From an uncultured Verrucomicrobiales bacterium (GTDB lineage Bacteria > Verrucomicrobiota > Verrucomicrobiia > Verrucomicrobiales > Akkermansiaceae), in contig CAJQKQ010000036.1 in assembly GCA_905478925.1 (NCBI GenBank), positions 1-64,000 of the forward strand: 64,000 nucleotides of DNA, read 5' to 3'. A program made the position numbers and the translations under genes. This document shows positions 30,598 through 38,441 of this stretch, one piece after another; the stretch's first letter is position 1; the number at the start of each line of letters is the position of its first letter. The notes under the pieces were generated by a model. It worked only from the letters and a program-made list of their open reading frames with translations. It had not been told where the DNA came from and did no database searches.

Positions 30598-31173
30598 TCA
30601 TGGATCACCATCGTTCCGTCCCCGTTGGGAAGCAGCGGCAATCTCCGGATGCAGATACGGGATTTCGCTTTCACCTGCCGCGAGCGCCCGACGGATCTCG
30701 GTGGAGGACGCGGGATGCTCGCCGTTGACAGCATGGAGCCGGTATCCTGGGCGTTCCTCGACCTTTTCCCCGTTGCGGGCAAGAACGATGAACGAGGCAA
30801 GCTCTGCGATGATTTCGGGATCTTTCCATGTCGGCAGCGCCGTCCATTGGTCACCGCCCATGATCCAGAACCATTCGGTTCCGGGATATTCCGCCGCAAG
30901 CGCCTGAATCGTCCTGCAGGAGAAAGACGGGCCTTCCGCATCCAACTCAAATTTCTCGATCCGTCCCCACGGCAAATTCGCGAGAGCCAGTTCCAGCCAT
31001 TTCACCCGTTCCACCCCGGGCGTCGGCGGATTATCCGTCTTGTGCGGGGAAATTCGACACGGCAAAAACCAAATCTCATCCAGCGAAGCGACCTTCCTGG
31101 CAAGATCCGCCAGATGGATGTGTCCATCATGTACAGGATCAAAAGAGCCGCCGAAGATTCCGATCCGTTTCAT
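30598..31173 (-). CDS. nadD: Nicotinate-nucleotide adenylyltransferase
   Basis: NadD (EC 2.7.7.18) joins ATP and nicotinate mononucleotide to form NaAD. The 191-residue protein has the nucleotidyltransferase motifs GIFGGSFDPVHDGHIHLA (with the HxGH site), WFLPCRISPHK and WIMGGDQWTALPTWKD. The ISSTxIR-equivalent motif appears as ASSTEIRRALAAG. The C terminus (IAAASQRGRNDGDP) is unlike the usual ...RHGLY ending and may be altered. A histidine kinase gene is 10 bp upstream on the same strand. Confidence 0.92.
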   Translation of the reverse strand: MKRIGIFGGSFDPVHDGHIHLADLARKVASLDEIWFLPCRISPHKTDNPPTPGVERVKWLELALANLPWGRIEKFELDAEGPSFSCRTIQALAAEYPGTEWFWIMGGDQWTALPTWKDPEIIAELASFIVLARNGEKVEERPGYRLHAVNGEHPASSTEIRRALAAGESEIPYLHPEIAAASQRGRNDGDP

Positions 31174-31183
31174 GGGCGCAAGC

Positions 31184-32398
31184 CTACTCCGCGACCTTAG
31201 GGATCGTCATCAGAAATTTCGTTTCCTGGCCGGGAACCGAGCTCACGGTAATGGTTCCATGGTGTGCTTCAATTGCACGCTTCACGATCGAGAGTCCCAG
31301 ACCCGTTCCTTTAATCTGAAGCTGAGAGTGATGCTTCTCAACCCTGTAAAAGCGGCGGAATATATAAGGAAGATCAGCGCTCGGTATTCCTACACCGTTG
31401 TCTATCACTGATATATGAATATTTTCACAAGTTTCTTCGGAATTCACCTCAATCCGAAGATCCTTGTGTGGATTCTGTTTCAGGGCGTTTTCAACAAGGT
31501 TGAACAGAACCTGAGTCCAATAGAACCTGTCTCCCTGTAGGCTGGCTTTCTCGTCATGGAGATTCACCACGACGATGGCCTTCTGGCTCTGAATGACGGA
31601 CTCGAGACGCTCCAGGACATCCTTTACGCAGGATCGCAATCTAAAAGGCTCGATCTTGATCGCTGACGCCTCCCCCGACTCAAGGCGGGAAATCACGAGC
31701 ATATCCTCGACGATTCGTGAAATCCGATCGGTGTGCTTTTTCATCACGGAAAGGAACCGACGAGCCATTTCCGGCTCATCGATCATCTCGTCGTCCAGCA
31801 GGTTCTCCAGATAGCCGTTGATGATGGCCAGTGGCGTGCGGAGTTCGTGTGAGGCGTTCGCCACGAAGTCCTTGCGGATCTGATCGAGCTGGTGCTCGGA
31901 TGTGACATCGCGGATCACGATCCGGGTGTTGGGAGTGCCATCAGGGACATCCGAAAGCTGTGCGGCATCGATGATCCAAGCGTTGTTACCGCGGGTTTCG
32001 AGATCGCCGAGCGGAGATGTCTGCTGCGGTAGCACAACGCGGGACTGCACGGGCTCCCCGGTTTCAAGACAGCGCAACAGCGCCTCGGCAAGCCGAGGAT
32101 CGAGGAACGCCTCACGAACCGGCCTACCGGCGAGTGCGCGCCCACGGAACAGATCCTCGGCCGCTGAGTTCGCGAAGACGATATTTGCATCGGAATCGAC
32201 GATAAGAAACGCATCGCCAAGTGCATCCAGCAGTCGATTTCGTTCATCCCTGGCATGCTTGATATCGAGCTCAAGACGGAGTCTCCCTGCCTTTACCTGC
32301 GATTCAAATTCCTTCCTTGAACGCTTGAGCCGGATTATCTGGACGATAAGTGCGACGAACGTGACGAACGCCGCAAAGATGGCAAAATGATTTATCAT
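31184..32398 (-). CDS. PhoR-like sensor histidine kinase
   Basis: One N-terminal membrane helix (HFAIFAAFVTFVALIVQII) is followed by a coiled segment and a PAS domain (RLLDALGDAFLIVDSDANI). The HisKA domain has FVANASHELRTPLAIINGYL with the phosphoacceptor histidine. The HATPase domain has NLVENALKQNP, VIDNGVGIP and KGTGLGLSIVKRAIEAH. The 404-residue layout is that of PhoR. ATG 32398 overlaps the regulator's stop by 4 bp. No pst or phoU genes are near, so a phosphate role is only a family-based guess. Confidence 0.9.
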   Translation of the reverse strand: MINHFAIFAAFVTFVALIVQIIRLKRSRKEFESQVKAGRLRLELDIKHARDERNRLLDALGDAFLIVDSDANIVFANSAAEDLFRGRALAGRPVREAFLDPRLAEALLRCLETGEPVQSRVVLPQQTSPLGDLETRGNNAWIIDAAQLSDVPDGTPNTRIVIRDVTSEHQLDQIRKDFVANASHELRTPLAIINGYLENLLDDEMIDEPEMARRFLSVMKKHTDRISRIVEDMLVISRLESGEASAIKIEPFRLRSCVKDVLERLESVIQSQKAIVVVNLHDEKASLQGDRFYWTQVLFNLVENALKQNPHKDLRIEVNSEETCENIHISVIDNGVGIPSADLPYIFRRFYRVEKHHSQLQIKGTGLGLSIVKRAIEAHHGTITVSSVPGQETKFLMTIPKVAE

Positions 32399-33108
32399 GT
32401 AACGGGACTCACCACGCAATAGCCCACCCCGCGGACAGTTTCAATCAAAGCCCCATGCGAGCCGAGCTTTTGCCGGAGCCGTTTCATGTGGGTGTCGAGC
32501 GTCCGGCTGTGCACCTCGTCGTTGTATCCCCAGACCACTCGGAGCAGAGCATTGCGGTCCTGGGGCTTGCCTGATCGTTCGCAGAGATAGAGCAGCAGCT
32601 TGAACTCGGTTGCCGTCAGATCCAGCGGTTCGTTTTCCAGATAGAACTGAACCGCGTTCTTATCGAAACGGAAGGGGCCAAACTCGTATTCGACCGCTCC
32701 GGGAGGGGCCGCGGCACGCTTCAAGATCGCATTCACCCGGAGAACCAGTTCCTTGGGGCTAAAAGGCTTTGTCAGGTAGTCGTCGGCACCTGCCTCAAGC
32801 CCCTGAATTCGGTCTTCCGTCTGCGCGCGCGCCGTAAGCATAATCACTGGAATCCGAGAAGTACGTGCATCCCTGCGAATCTCACGAAAAACCGAGTAGC
32901 CGTCCCTGCCCGGAAGCATCAGATCAAGTACCACGAGGTCAGGCCTTTCGCGGATCGCAACCGCGGCACCTGCGATCCCATCGTGCGCCTTCAAGACCTC
33001 ATAACCCGCCCTCTGGAGATTGAACATGATCAGATCCGCAATATCCACCTCGTCTTCGACGATCAAAACTCTCTGCATAGGAAAGTGAGCTAACTCGTCT
33101 GTCGTCAT
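32395..33108 (-). CDS. OmpR/PhoB-type response regulator
   Basis: The receiver domain has VLIVEDEVDIADL, the phosphoacceptor in DLVVLDLMLPGRDG, TARAQTEDRI and the conserved lysine in DDYLTKPFSPKEL. The winged-helix domain has LTATEFKLLLYLCERSG, SRTLDTHMKRLRQKLG and IETVRGVGYCV. It has 237 residues from ATG 33108, or 227 from ATG 33078, which starts right at the first strand. It is the first gene of the kinase pair and most similar in layout to PhoB. Targets are unknown. Confidence 0.92.
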   Translation of the reverse strand: MTTDELAHFPMQRVLIVEDEVDIADLIMFNLQRAGYEVLKAHDGIAGAAVAIRERPDLVVLDLMLPGRDGYSVFREIRRDARTSRIPVIMLTARAQTEDRIQGLEAGADDYLTKPFSPKELVLRVNAILKRAAAPPGAVEYEFGPFRFDKNAVQFYLENEPLDLTATEFKLLLYLCERSGKPQDRNALLRVVWGYNDEVHSRTLDTHMKRLRQKLGSHGALIETVRGVGYCVVSPVT

Positions 33109-33138
33109 ACCTGGAATGGGAGAATTGTGACGATTTAG

Positions 33139-34044
33139 TCACAGCATGTCTTTATCAACATAGCTGCCTGGCTTCGTCGTTCTTGCCACACCGATCTTTA
33201 CACCCGCCTCAAGCGATGTGTTCACACCAGTCCTTACGCCATCTCCGATCATCACGCCGAGTTTCTCGCGTCCCGTGTCGACCGATTGTCCTCGGATCAT
33301 AGAGGTGTGGAGCCTGCCGTCATGGCGATGATTTTCCGTCTTCGTGCCCGCCCCCAGCGTCACATGCGAACCAACGATTGAGTCGCCGACATAGCAGTGT
33401 CGCGAAATGTAGGTGTTCGGGTAAATTATAGAGTTTTTCACCTCCGTGCCATGCCCGATGTAGCAGTTCGCGCCGATGCTGGTCGCACCACGAACCAAGG
33501 CATTCGGTCCGATCTGGGTTCCTGCTCCAATCACGACAGGTCCCTCGATCACCGTCCCGGGATGGATCCGTGCACCATGGCCGAGGCGCACCCATCCGGT
33601 GATGGTGGCCATAGGGCTCACCTCGCCGTTGATCGAGCTCTCATCCATCAGCGCAACGACCTCCTCATTCATCCGCAGCAGATCCCAAGGATAGACGATA
33701 GGAAAGCAGCCGGCCTCGGTTCGCAACTCCTCCTCGCACTCCTCGGGCTCATCAAAACCTTTCCATGCAAGCACCACTCCGTCGGAATCGCAGAGCCGCG
33801 CTGACTTGGTGTTTCGCCCAAGCATGAGCAGCGCTCCGAGATCAATCCAGGTATCGATCGGAATTCGGAGCGTCCTTGCTCCGGCGTCGGCAGGCTCAAC
33901 CAGCTGCATTCCGGCGCGGGTGAGCTCCGCGGAAAGCAGGTCAACCATTGGCACGTTGGCGATCAGGCAGGCTCCCAGCTCACGGTTTGCGGTGATCGGA
34001 GCACAAAGCACCGAGTTTCTCGGGGGCAAAAGGGTCGCTTGCAT
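33139..34044 (-). CDS. GlmU-like protein with left-handed beta-helix
   Basis: Residues 150-290 are hexapeptide repeats of a left-handed beta-helix (ARIHPGTVIEGPVVIGAGT, GPNALVRGATSIGANCYIG, GVMIGDGVRTGVNTSLEAG). The N-terminal 130 residues resemble the degenerate nucleotidyl-binding part of GlmU/sugar-phosphate nucleotidyltransferase-like proteins (DLGALLMLGRNTKSARLCDS). A full pyrophosphorylase signature was not found. It may be an acyl- or nucleotidyl-transferase for sugar phosphates, or a regulator. At 301 residues it is shorter than true GlmU (about 455). Confidence 0.75.
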   Translation of the reverse strand: MQATLLPPRNSVLCAPITANRELGACLIANVPMVDLLSAELTRAGMQLVEPADAGARTLRIPIDTWIDLGALLMLGRNTKSARLCDSDGVVLAWKGFDEPEECEEELRTEAGCFPIVYPWDLLRMNEEVVALMDESSINGEVSPMATITGWVRLGHGARIHPGTVIEGPVVIGAGTQIGPNALVRGATSIGANCYIGHGTEVKNSIIYPNTYISRHCYVGDSIVGSHVTLGAGTKTENHRHDGRLHTSMIRGQSVDTGREKLGVMIGDGVRTGVNTSLEAGVKIGVARTTKPGSYVDKDML

Positions 34045-34156
34045 AGATTAGTTATCATTCAAGCAGTTGACTCGGCCATACACACGCAATATTTTCAGAA
34101 CACTGGCATTTTTAATGCACGCGCTTTCCCACGACGAAACAACGGAATCGTGATCG

Positions 34157-34396
34157 TCAACCCAACTTGCCGTTGTGCCTTTGGAGGTTAGGCTTCCCAC
34201 ATGCACTGCACTCGGAGACTTTCCCCGAGTGCGGGGAAACGAAGACATGCCCACAAAGGCGGCAAACTGTCCTCGTTCCAGCGAGCCTGCGCTCCGCCCT
34301 GGCGTGGAGGAATCTGGATACGGCTGAAACGAACGCCACCAGGAAGACACTCGCCCATAGCACGGCGGCGACAAAATCATTCAGGCTCAGTTCCAT
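34157..34396 (-). CDS. Small zinc-ribbon protein with membrane anchor
   Basis: ATG 34396 begins a 79-residue protein with one N-terminal membrane helix (AAVLWASVFLVAFVSAV) and a C-terminal zinc ribbon (CRLCGHVFV...CSACGKPN). The upstream frame to 34519 is discarded because it overlaps the previous gene widely. As placed, it overlaps that gene by 20 bp, so it is the last cistron of the exbB-exbD-tonB-like operon. The role is unknown. Confidence 0.65.
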   Translation of the reverse strand: MELSLNDFVAAVLWASVFLVAFVSAVSRFLHARAERRLAGTRTVCRLCGHVFVSPHSGKVSECSACGKPNLQRHNGKLG

Positions 34397-35126
34397 TCTT
34401 CTTCCGGTTGATGATTTCCACCCGCAGCCCCAGCCATCGGTCGCCGGTGCCTTCCTTGAAACGAACCCCCTGCAGCCAAGTCTCCATCGCAGCCTGCCCG
34501 GCATCAGCCCCTCCACCAAGTGAGATCGATTCTCGCACCGTTCCGTTCTCCCGCAAATTCACCGTGAACCTCCAGGAGGCGGGCACGGCATTCTCGTTCA
34601 AAGGCATCTCGAAAGCCGGCAATTTTTCCGGCATCCATTTCAAGGCTCCGGAATCATATGGGAACAGGATGGGAGTTTGCCTCATTTCTCCGACCTCCGG
34701 CGGATCCGCACGCCGGGTTGCATCTCTTCTGGAGGGAAAAACCCTCATGCCTTTTGCTGCGAGTTCTTGCTGCGAATAACCCTTGTCATCCCCTAGTGGT
34801 CGGAGCTGCACACGATAGTCGTTCCAGCCCATCAGCCCATCCATGCTCCCTAGCGAGAGCTGGTTGCCATATTCTCCCAGTTCCAAGCGCCCCGGAAACG
34901 GGCCGTTCTCCTCCGCTTTGAGCATCCATGAACGACCCGATTCGTCATCCCGAAAGCGAAGGACGGATGCACTCTCACCGCGGCCACCGAAATCGACAGA
35001 AAAACCGATCTCAAACAATCCTAGAAAAATCGTAAAAACAATCGTAACAATCACAAAAGAAATGACTTTATATCGCAGTGACGCCTCCTGTTTTCGCCAA
35101 TTGAAGATGAGCTCGTCCCGTGTCAT
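34377..35126 (-). CDS. TonB-like energy-transducer partner, divergent
   Basis: The 249-residue protein has a cytoplasmic N tail, one membrane helix (VISFVIVTIVFTIFLGLF) and a large periplasmic part. The C-terminal about 70 residues (PASWRFTVNLRENGTVRESI, then METWLQGVRFKEG) look like a TonB C-terminal-type domain. No proline-rich spacer is present, unlike E. coli TonB. It starts 4 bp inside the exbD end, so it is translationally coupled to ExbB/ExbD. Its place in the operon is the strongest argument for a TonB/TolA-like role. Confidence 0.55.
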   Translation of the reverse strand: MTRDELIFNWRKQEASLRYKVISFVIVTIVFTIFLGLFEIGFSVDFGGRGESASVLRFRDDESGRSWMLKAEENGPFPGRLELGEYGNQLSLGSMDGLMGWNDYRVQLRPLGDDKGYSQQELAAKGMRVFPSRRDATRRADPPEVGEMRQTPILFPYDSGALKWMPEKLPAFEMPLNENAVPASWRFTVNLRENGTVRESISLGGGADAGQAAMETWLQGVRFKEGTGDRWLGLRVEIINRKKNGTEPE

Positions 35127-35578
35127 TCTTGGCTAGGATTCAGTTCCTGTAGATCGTCTTCTCTGGTCTCCGCCCGACCCACCAGTGCCATCTCGAAACT
35201 TGCCCCTAGAATCATCTCGCTAACAAGTCTCTCCATTCCTACGGATGTTCCAATGTCCGTTTTAAGTAAAATGATAGCACGCGCTAAATCATCATCCAAC
35301 TTGAGAGCAGAGAGACGCTCCGGAAGCTCATCCAACGTGATCGACTCCCTCCCAAGGTAGAGACTTGCCTTCCGCCCCCCCGGCCCGACGGTCACAACAA
35401 TCGATTTCGGATAGCGCTGCATTTGGAACCGGGAAGTCGGAACCTCAATCGTGATTCCGCTCTGGCTTAAAAACATCGGGCTCAGCAGCAGGAGTATCGT
35501 AACGAGCATGAATAGATCAAAGAACGGCAGCGCATGAAGAAATCCAGGCCTTTCCTCCAGTGTTGTCTCCAGCTTCAT
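35123..35578 (-). CDS. exbD: ExbD/TolR-family protein
   Basis: The single N-terminal membrane helix holds the conserved acidic residue (HALPFFDLFMLVTILLLL, with the aspartate needed for proton flow). The periplasmic domain is of TolR type (SIVVTVGPGGRKASLYLGRE, LDELPERLSALKLD). At 151 residues it has the usual length. It overlaps exbB and the TonB-like gene by 4 bp each. With ExbB it would form the proton-driven motor that powers outer-membrane transport or envelope constriction. Confidence 0.82.
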   Translation of the reverse strand: MKLETTLEERPGFLHALPFFDLFMLVTILLLLSPMFLSQSGITIEVPTSRFQMQRYPKSIVVTVGPGGRKASLYLGRESITLDELPERLSALKLDDDLARAIILLKTDIGTSVGMERLVSEMILGASFEMALVGRAETREDDLQELNPSQE

Positions 35579-36297
35579 TTCTCCTCTGGACTCGTAGGTT
35601 TGCTTCTTCCCTGATTGCGCTTCTTCCCATGTGACACCTCGCCACGAAATGGAGCGAACTCATCTTCCTCTCTCGCATCAGCGATCATATGGACGATTTC
35701 GATGCCGGCACGCTCGATCCTGCTGACAAGGCGCTTGGAACGCCCCAGGAAGTAGAGATAAAAAATGTACATCGGCACGGCAACGGTCAGCCCCATTACG
35801 GATGTGATCAAAGCCGTCAAAACCCCCGCCGTAAGCTCGCCGGGACTGGAAATACCCCCTTGCTCGCTTACCCGTTGGAACGCGTCCACCATGCCGAGCA
35901 TCGTCCCCAGCATGCCGATCAGGGGTGCCAGCAGCGCAACAGAAAGGATTGCCCGGATGTTTTTCTCGATCCGTGGCACCTCCAGTTGCCCTGTCTCACG
36001 GACCACATCGTTGAGATCACGCCGATCAAGGTAGTACCTGAGCAATGCCGCGTGAGCTACCCTTCCTACCGGCCCCGGCGCCCGTGCCGCCTCGTGCAAG
36101 GCCTCTGCAAAAGAGCGCCTTTTCACGTGCAGTCCGAGACCGACCAGCAGGGCGCTGACATTGATCCTCGCCCGATGGAAAAAGAACATGCGCTCCACGA
36201 TGCAAACCGATCCAAAGAAACCCAGTAAGAAAAGAACCCAGACAAGCGGTCCGCCTTTCTCAACCAGTCCCGACACCTCCCACGAAGCCAATATCAT
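35575..36297 (-). CDS. exbB: ExbB/TolQ/MotA-family proton channel
   Basis: The 240-residue protein has three membrane helices. The first is GGPLVWVLFLLGFFGSVCIVE. The second and third lie in the conserved family block SVALLAPLIGMLGTMLGMVDAF and GVLTALITSVMGLTVAVPMYIF, including the TolQ/ExbB threonine. A C-terminal basic tail is cytoplasmic. It is the first gene of a tight four-gene operon. ExbB and TolQ cannot be told apart by sequence alone here; no pal or tolB gene is nearby. Confidence 0.88.
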   Translation of the reverse strand: MILASWEVSGLVEKGGPLVWVLFLLGFFGSVCIVERMFFFHRARINVSALLVGLGLHVKRRSFAEALHEAARAPGPVGRVAHAALLRYYLDRRDLNDVVRETGQLEVPRIEKNIRAILSVALLAPLIGMLGTMLGMVDAFQRVSEQGGISSPGELTAGVLTALITSVMGLTVAVPMYIFYLYFLGRSKRLVSRIERAGIEIVHMIADAREEDEFAPFRGEVSHGKKRNQGRSKPTSPEEK

Positions 36298-36364
36298 CTT
36301 GCCACAGGCTAGGCATCAGGTGCCGGAGCTAGCAATCCCGAAAATGCGGGAGTGCACGTTCCTT

Positions 36365-36979
36365 TCAGCCTGCCTTGCGGAGCTTCTCCAAAAACTCGCA
36401 AAGCATACGGATCCGATCCCCCACCGAATTGGTCTCCAATAGTTCCTGCCTGAGATCGGCGTCTTGGACGAATTGCTGGGCGACAAGGTCCGCCATGAGG
36501 CCAGCTTCGCCAGCCTGACCGAGCATAGCCATCACACTGGATTGGACATCATCAGGCAGTTCGAATATCGCGTCCTCCACGCAACCGCCGAGAGTCTTCA
36601 TCGCCGCCTCGCCGACCTTCGCCCCGAGTTCATCCGATATCACCGGCTCGATCTGAGCATACGGATAAGGCTTTTCTTCGAGCTACTCGCAGAATCTGAC
36701 ACGGATCACCCCGTGGAGCAGGAGCTGCGAAGTACCATCCTCCCCTTCCCTCGAAGCCCGCACCAAGCCCGCCGTTCCGACCGTAGAAATCTCGTCCTCA
36801 CCGCCTTCGTTTTCACGGATCCGGCCGACTGCGAACACACATTCCCCGGCGAGCGCCTCATCCAGCATGGTGCGGTAACGTTCCTCGAAAATGTAGAGAG
36901 GCAGTCCTCCATGAGGAAACAGCGTGCAATCGGGAAGCAACATCACACCACATTTTTTCGGGAGGGTCAGGCCAGTCAT
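36365..36979 (-). pseudogene. LON substrate-binding-domain protein interrupted by an in-frame TAG
   Basis: The frame from ATG 36979 begins like the Lon N-terminal domain: VMLLPDCTLFPHGGLPLYIFEERYR, then ECVFAVGRI and LHGVIRVRF. A TAG at 36683-36685 (minus strand) interrupts it. The same frame then continues without a shift as LEEKPYPYAQIEP and a helical tail that ends at 36365. Joined, the two parts make about 204 residues, the normal size for stand-alone LON-domain proteins. Relatives often have Trp at this point, so TGG to TAG is a likely change. It may be a pseudogene, a readthrough codon or a sequencing error. Confidence 0.75.
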
Positions 36980-37070
36980 CTGTCGGAACCTTGCACCGTG
37001 GCCACCGTCCTGCAACGCCAACTTTCACGGTATGCTTGTCATGCTTCATTATCTCGCGTTGCATCATTCC

Positions 37071-37922
37071 ATGCTTCCTCGGATGCCGATTTTCCTTCCG
37101 TTTGCCGCGTTCATCGCGCTTTCCGCCTGCCGCCCGGCTCCAGCCATCCCCATCCCGGGGAAACCCGAGCCAGCCACCGCACCCGTCATCGCACCCTCCC
37201 CATCGGAACCGTCTCCATCGGCCCCGGCTTTCCGCATACTGCCGACCGCCCGCGCCGTCATCTCGAGAAAAACAGTCTCAGGCATCAAATTCGAAGGCGT
37301 TTCCTTCGATTCGCGAAGCCACCAATTGCTTGTTGTCGACCAAGCGAAAGGACCGGGCAGCGAGTTCGCAACGTCCGCTGACGCGGCACGGAAAAATCGC
37401 GCCCTACTCGCCATCAACGCCGGCTTTTTCACCCCGGAAGGAAAACCCCTCGGGCTCGTCGTCTCGAACGGGAAATCCGCAGGAGCATGGAATTCGGCCT
37501 CATCTCTGGGCAACGGCATTTACAGGGAATCTTCCGCAGGCGCGGCTTCGATTTCCCGGCGTGGCTCACGCTCCGTCACATCGGACGCCAAGCAACTACT
37601 CCAGGCGGGGCCACTCCTTTTAGAAAATGGAAACAGGATCAGCGAATTGAACAACAGCAAGACCGCCCTGCGCTCCATCCTCCTCACCGACGGCGGCACG
37701 CGCTGGTGGATAGGGAAAACATCGCCCTGCACCCTCGCCGCCCTCGGCTCCGCCCTCGCATCCGGCTCGCCGGCTGCATGGAAGGCTCAAAACGCCTTGA
37801 ATCTCGATGGAGGGCGCTCCACTGACCTTTTTATCTCCTCCTCCATTCCCGGCGGCCCGGTCAACCGCAGGGGCTTCCTGAATCGGCCGGTGCGGAATTT
37901 CCTAATTCTGAAACGTCGCTAA
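37071..37922 (+). CDS. Phosphodiester glycosidase (NAGPA) domain lipoprotein
   Basis: The protein starts with a lipoprotein signal (MPIFLPFAAFIALSACRPAP, lipobox LSAC). A proline/serine-rich linker precedes a NAGPA/DUF2233 domain. Domain blocks are FEGVSFDSRSHQLLVVD, ALLAINAGFFTPEGKPLGLV, QAGPLLLENGN and NALNLDGGRSTDLFI. NAGPA-type proteins cleave phosphodiester-linked sugars; bacterial members act on cell-wall or capsule components. ATG 37071 or 37083 start the signal peptide; the earlier in-frame ATGs overlap the divergent LON gene. Confidence 0.85.
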   Translation: MLPRMPIFLPFAAFIALSACRPAPAIPIPGKPEPATAPVIAPSPSEPSPSAPAFRILPTARAVISRKTVSGIKFEGVSFDSRSHQLLVVDQAKGPGSEFATSADAARKNRALLAINAGFFTPEGKPLGLVVSNGKSAGAWNSASSLGNGIYRESSAGAASISRRGSRSVTSDAKQLLQAGPLLLENGNRISELNNSKTALRSILLTDGGTRWWIGKTSPCTLAALGSALASGSPAAWKAQNALNLDGGRSTDLFISSSIPGGPVNRRGFLNRPVRNFLILKRR

Positions 37923-38038
37923 GGTGGCTGTGATTGACGGCATATGTTACCATTCCGTCACAAAACATGTTCTCGACAAACCGCATGAGATTTCGGAGAG
38001 TTCCTTTAGTTTCCCCCCTAACCCCCAACCAAACCAGC

Positions 38039-38371
38039 ATGTTGAAATTCATCATTACTGGGCTCATCGCCTCCCTGTTCCTAGTGTCCTGCGGCACCAT
38101 GGATGCCGTGAAATCTACGACCGCCAGCGCCACCAAAAGCGTCAGGCAGTTCTCACTTTCCGATCTCCGTCTCGCGAAGATCGATGTCGTCGAGGTTCGC
38201 GAAAAAGATCTCAAGGAAATGCCGTCAGGCAAGGATCGGGCACTCGCTTTCGACCGCGAGCGGAAACGCTCCTTCTGGTCGTTCCTAGGAGGCGACTTCA
38301 AGGAGCCTTCCCTCCCTGCCATAGACGACGGAGAAATCGACGGATCACTGCTCCCGCCAAAACCCCTCTGA
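38039..38371 (+). CDS. Small lipoprotein of unknown function
   Basis: ATG 38039 starts a signal peptide with a clear lipobox (FIITGLIASLFLVSCGTM, cleavage before Cys). The mature part is about 90 residues and is mostly charged and helical, with SVRQFSLSDLRLAKIDVVEV. The earlier ATG at 37934 gives no signal peptide at its N terminus and is rejected. No known domain is recognised. Confidence 0.7.
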   Translation: MLKFIITGLIASLFLVSCGTMDAVKSTTASATKSVRQFSLSDLRLAKIDVVEVREKDLKEMPSGKDRALAFDRERKRSFWSFLGGDFKEPSLPAIDDGEIDGSLLPPKPL

Positions 38372-38441
38372 GGGCAGAAGCTTCCTCTCAGGCAATCTCC
38401 ATCCTTGCCCATCACCCACTTTTCTCCGAAAACAACCGGAG

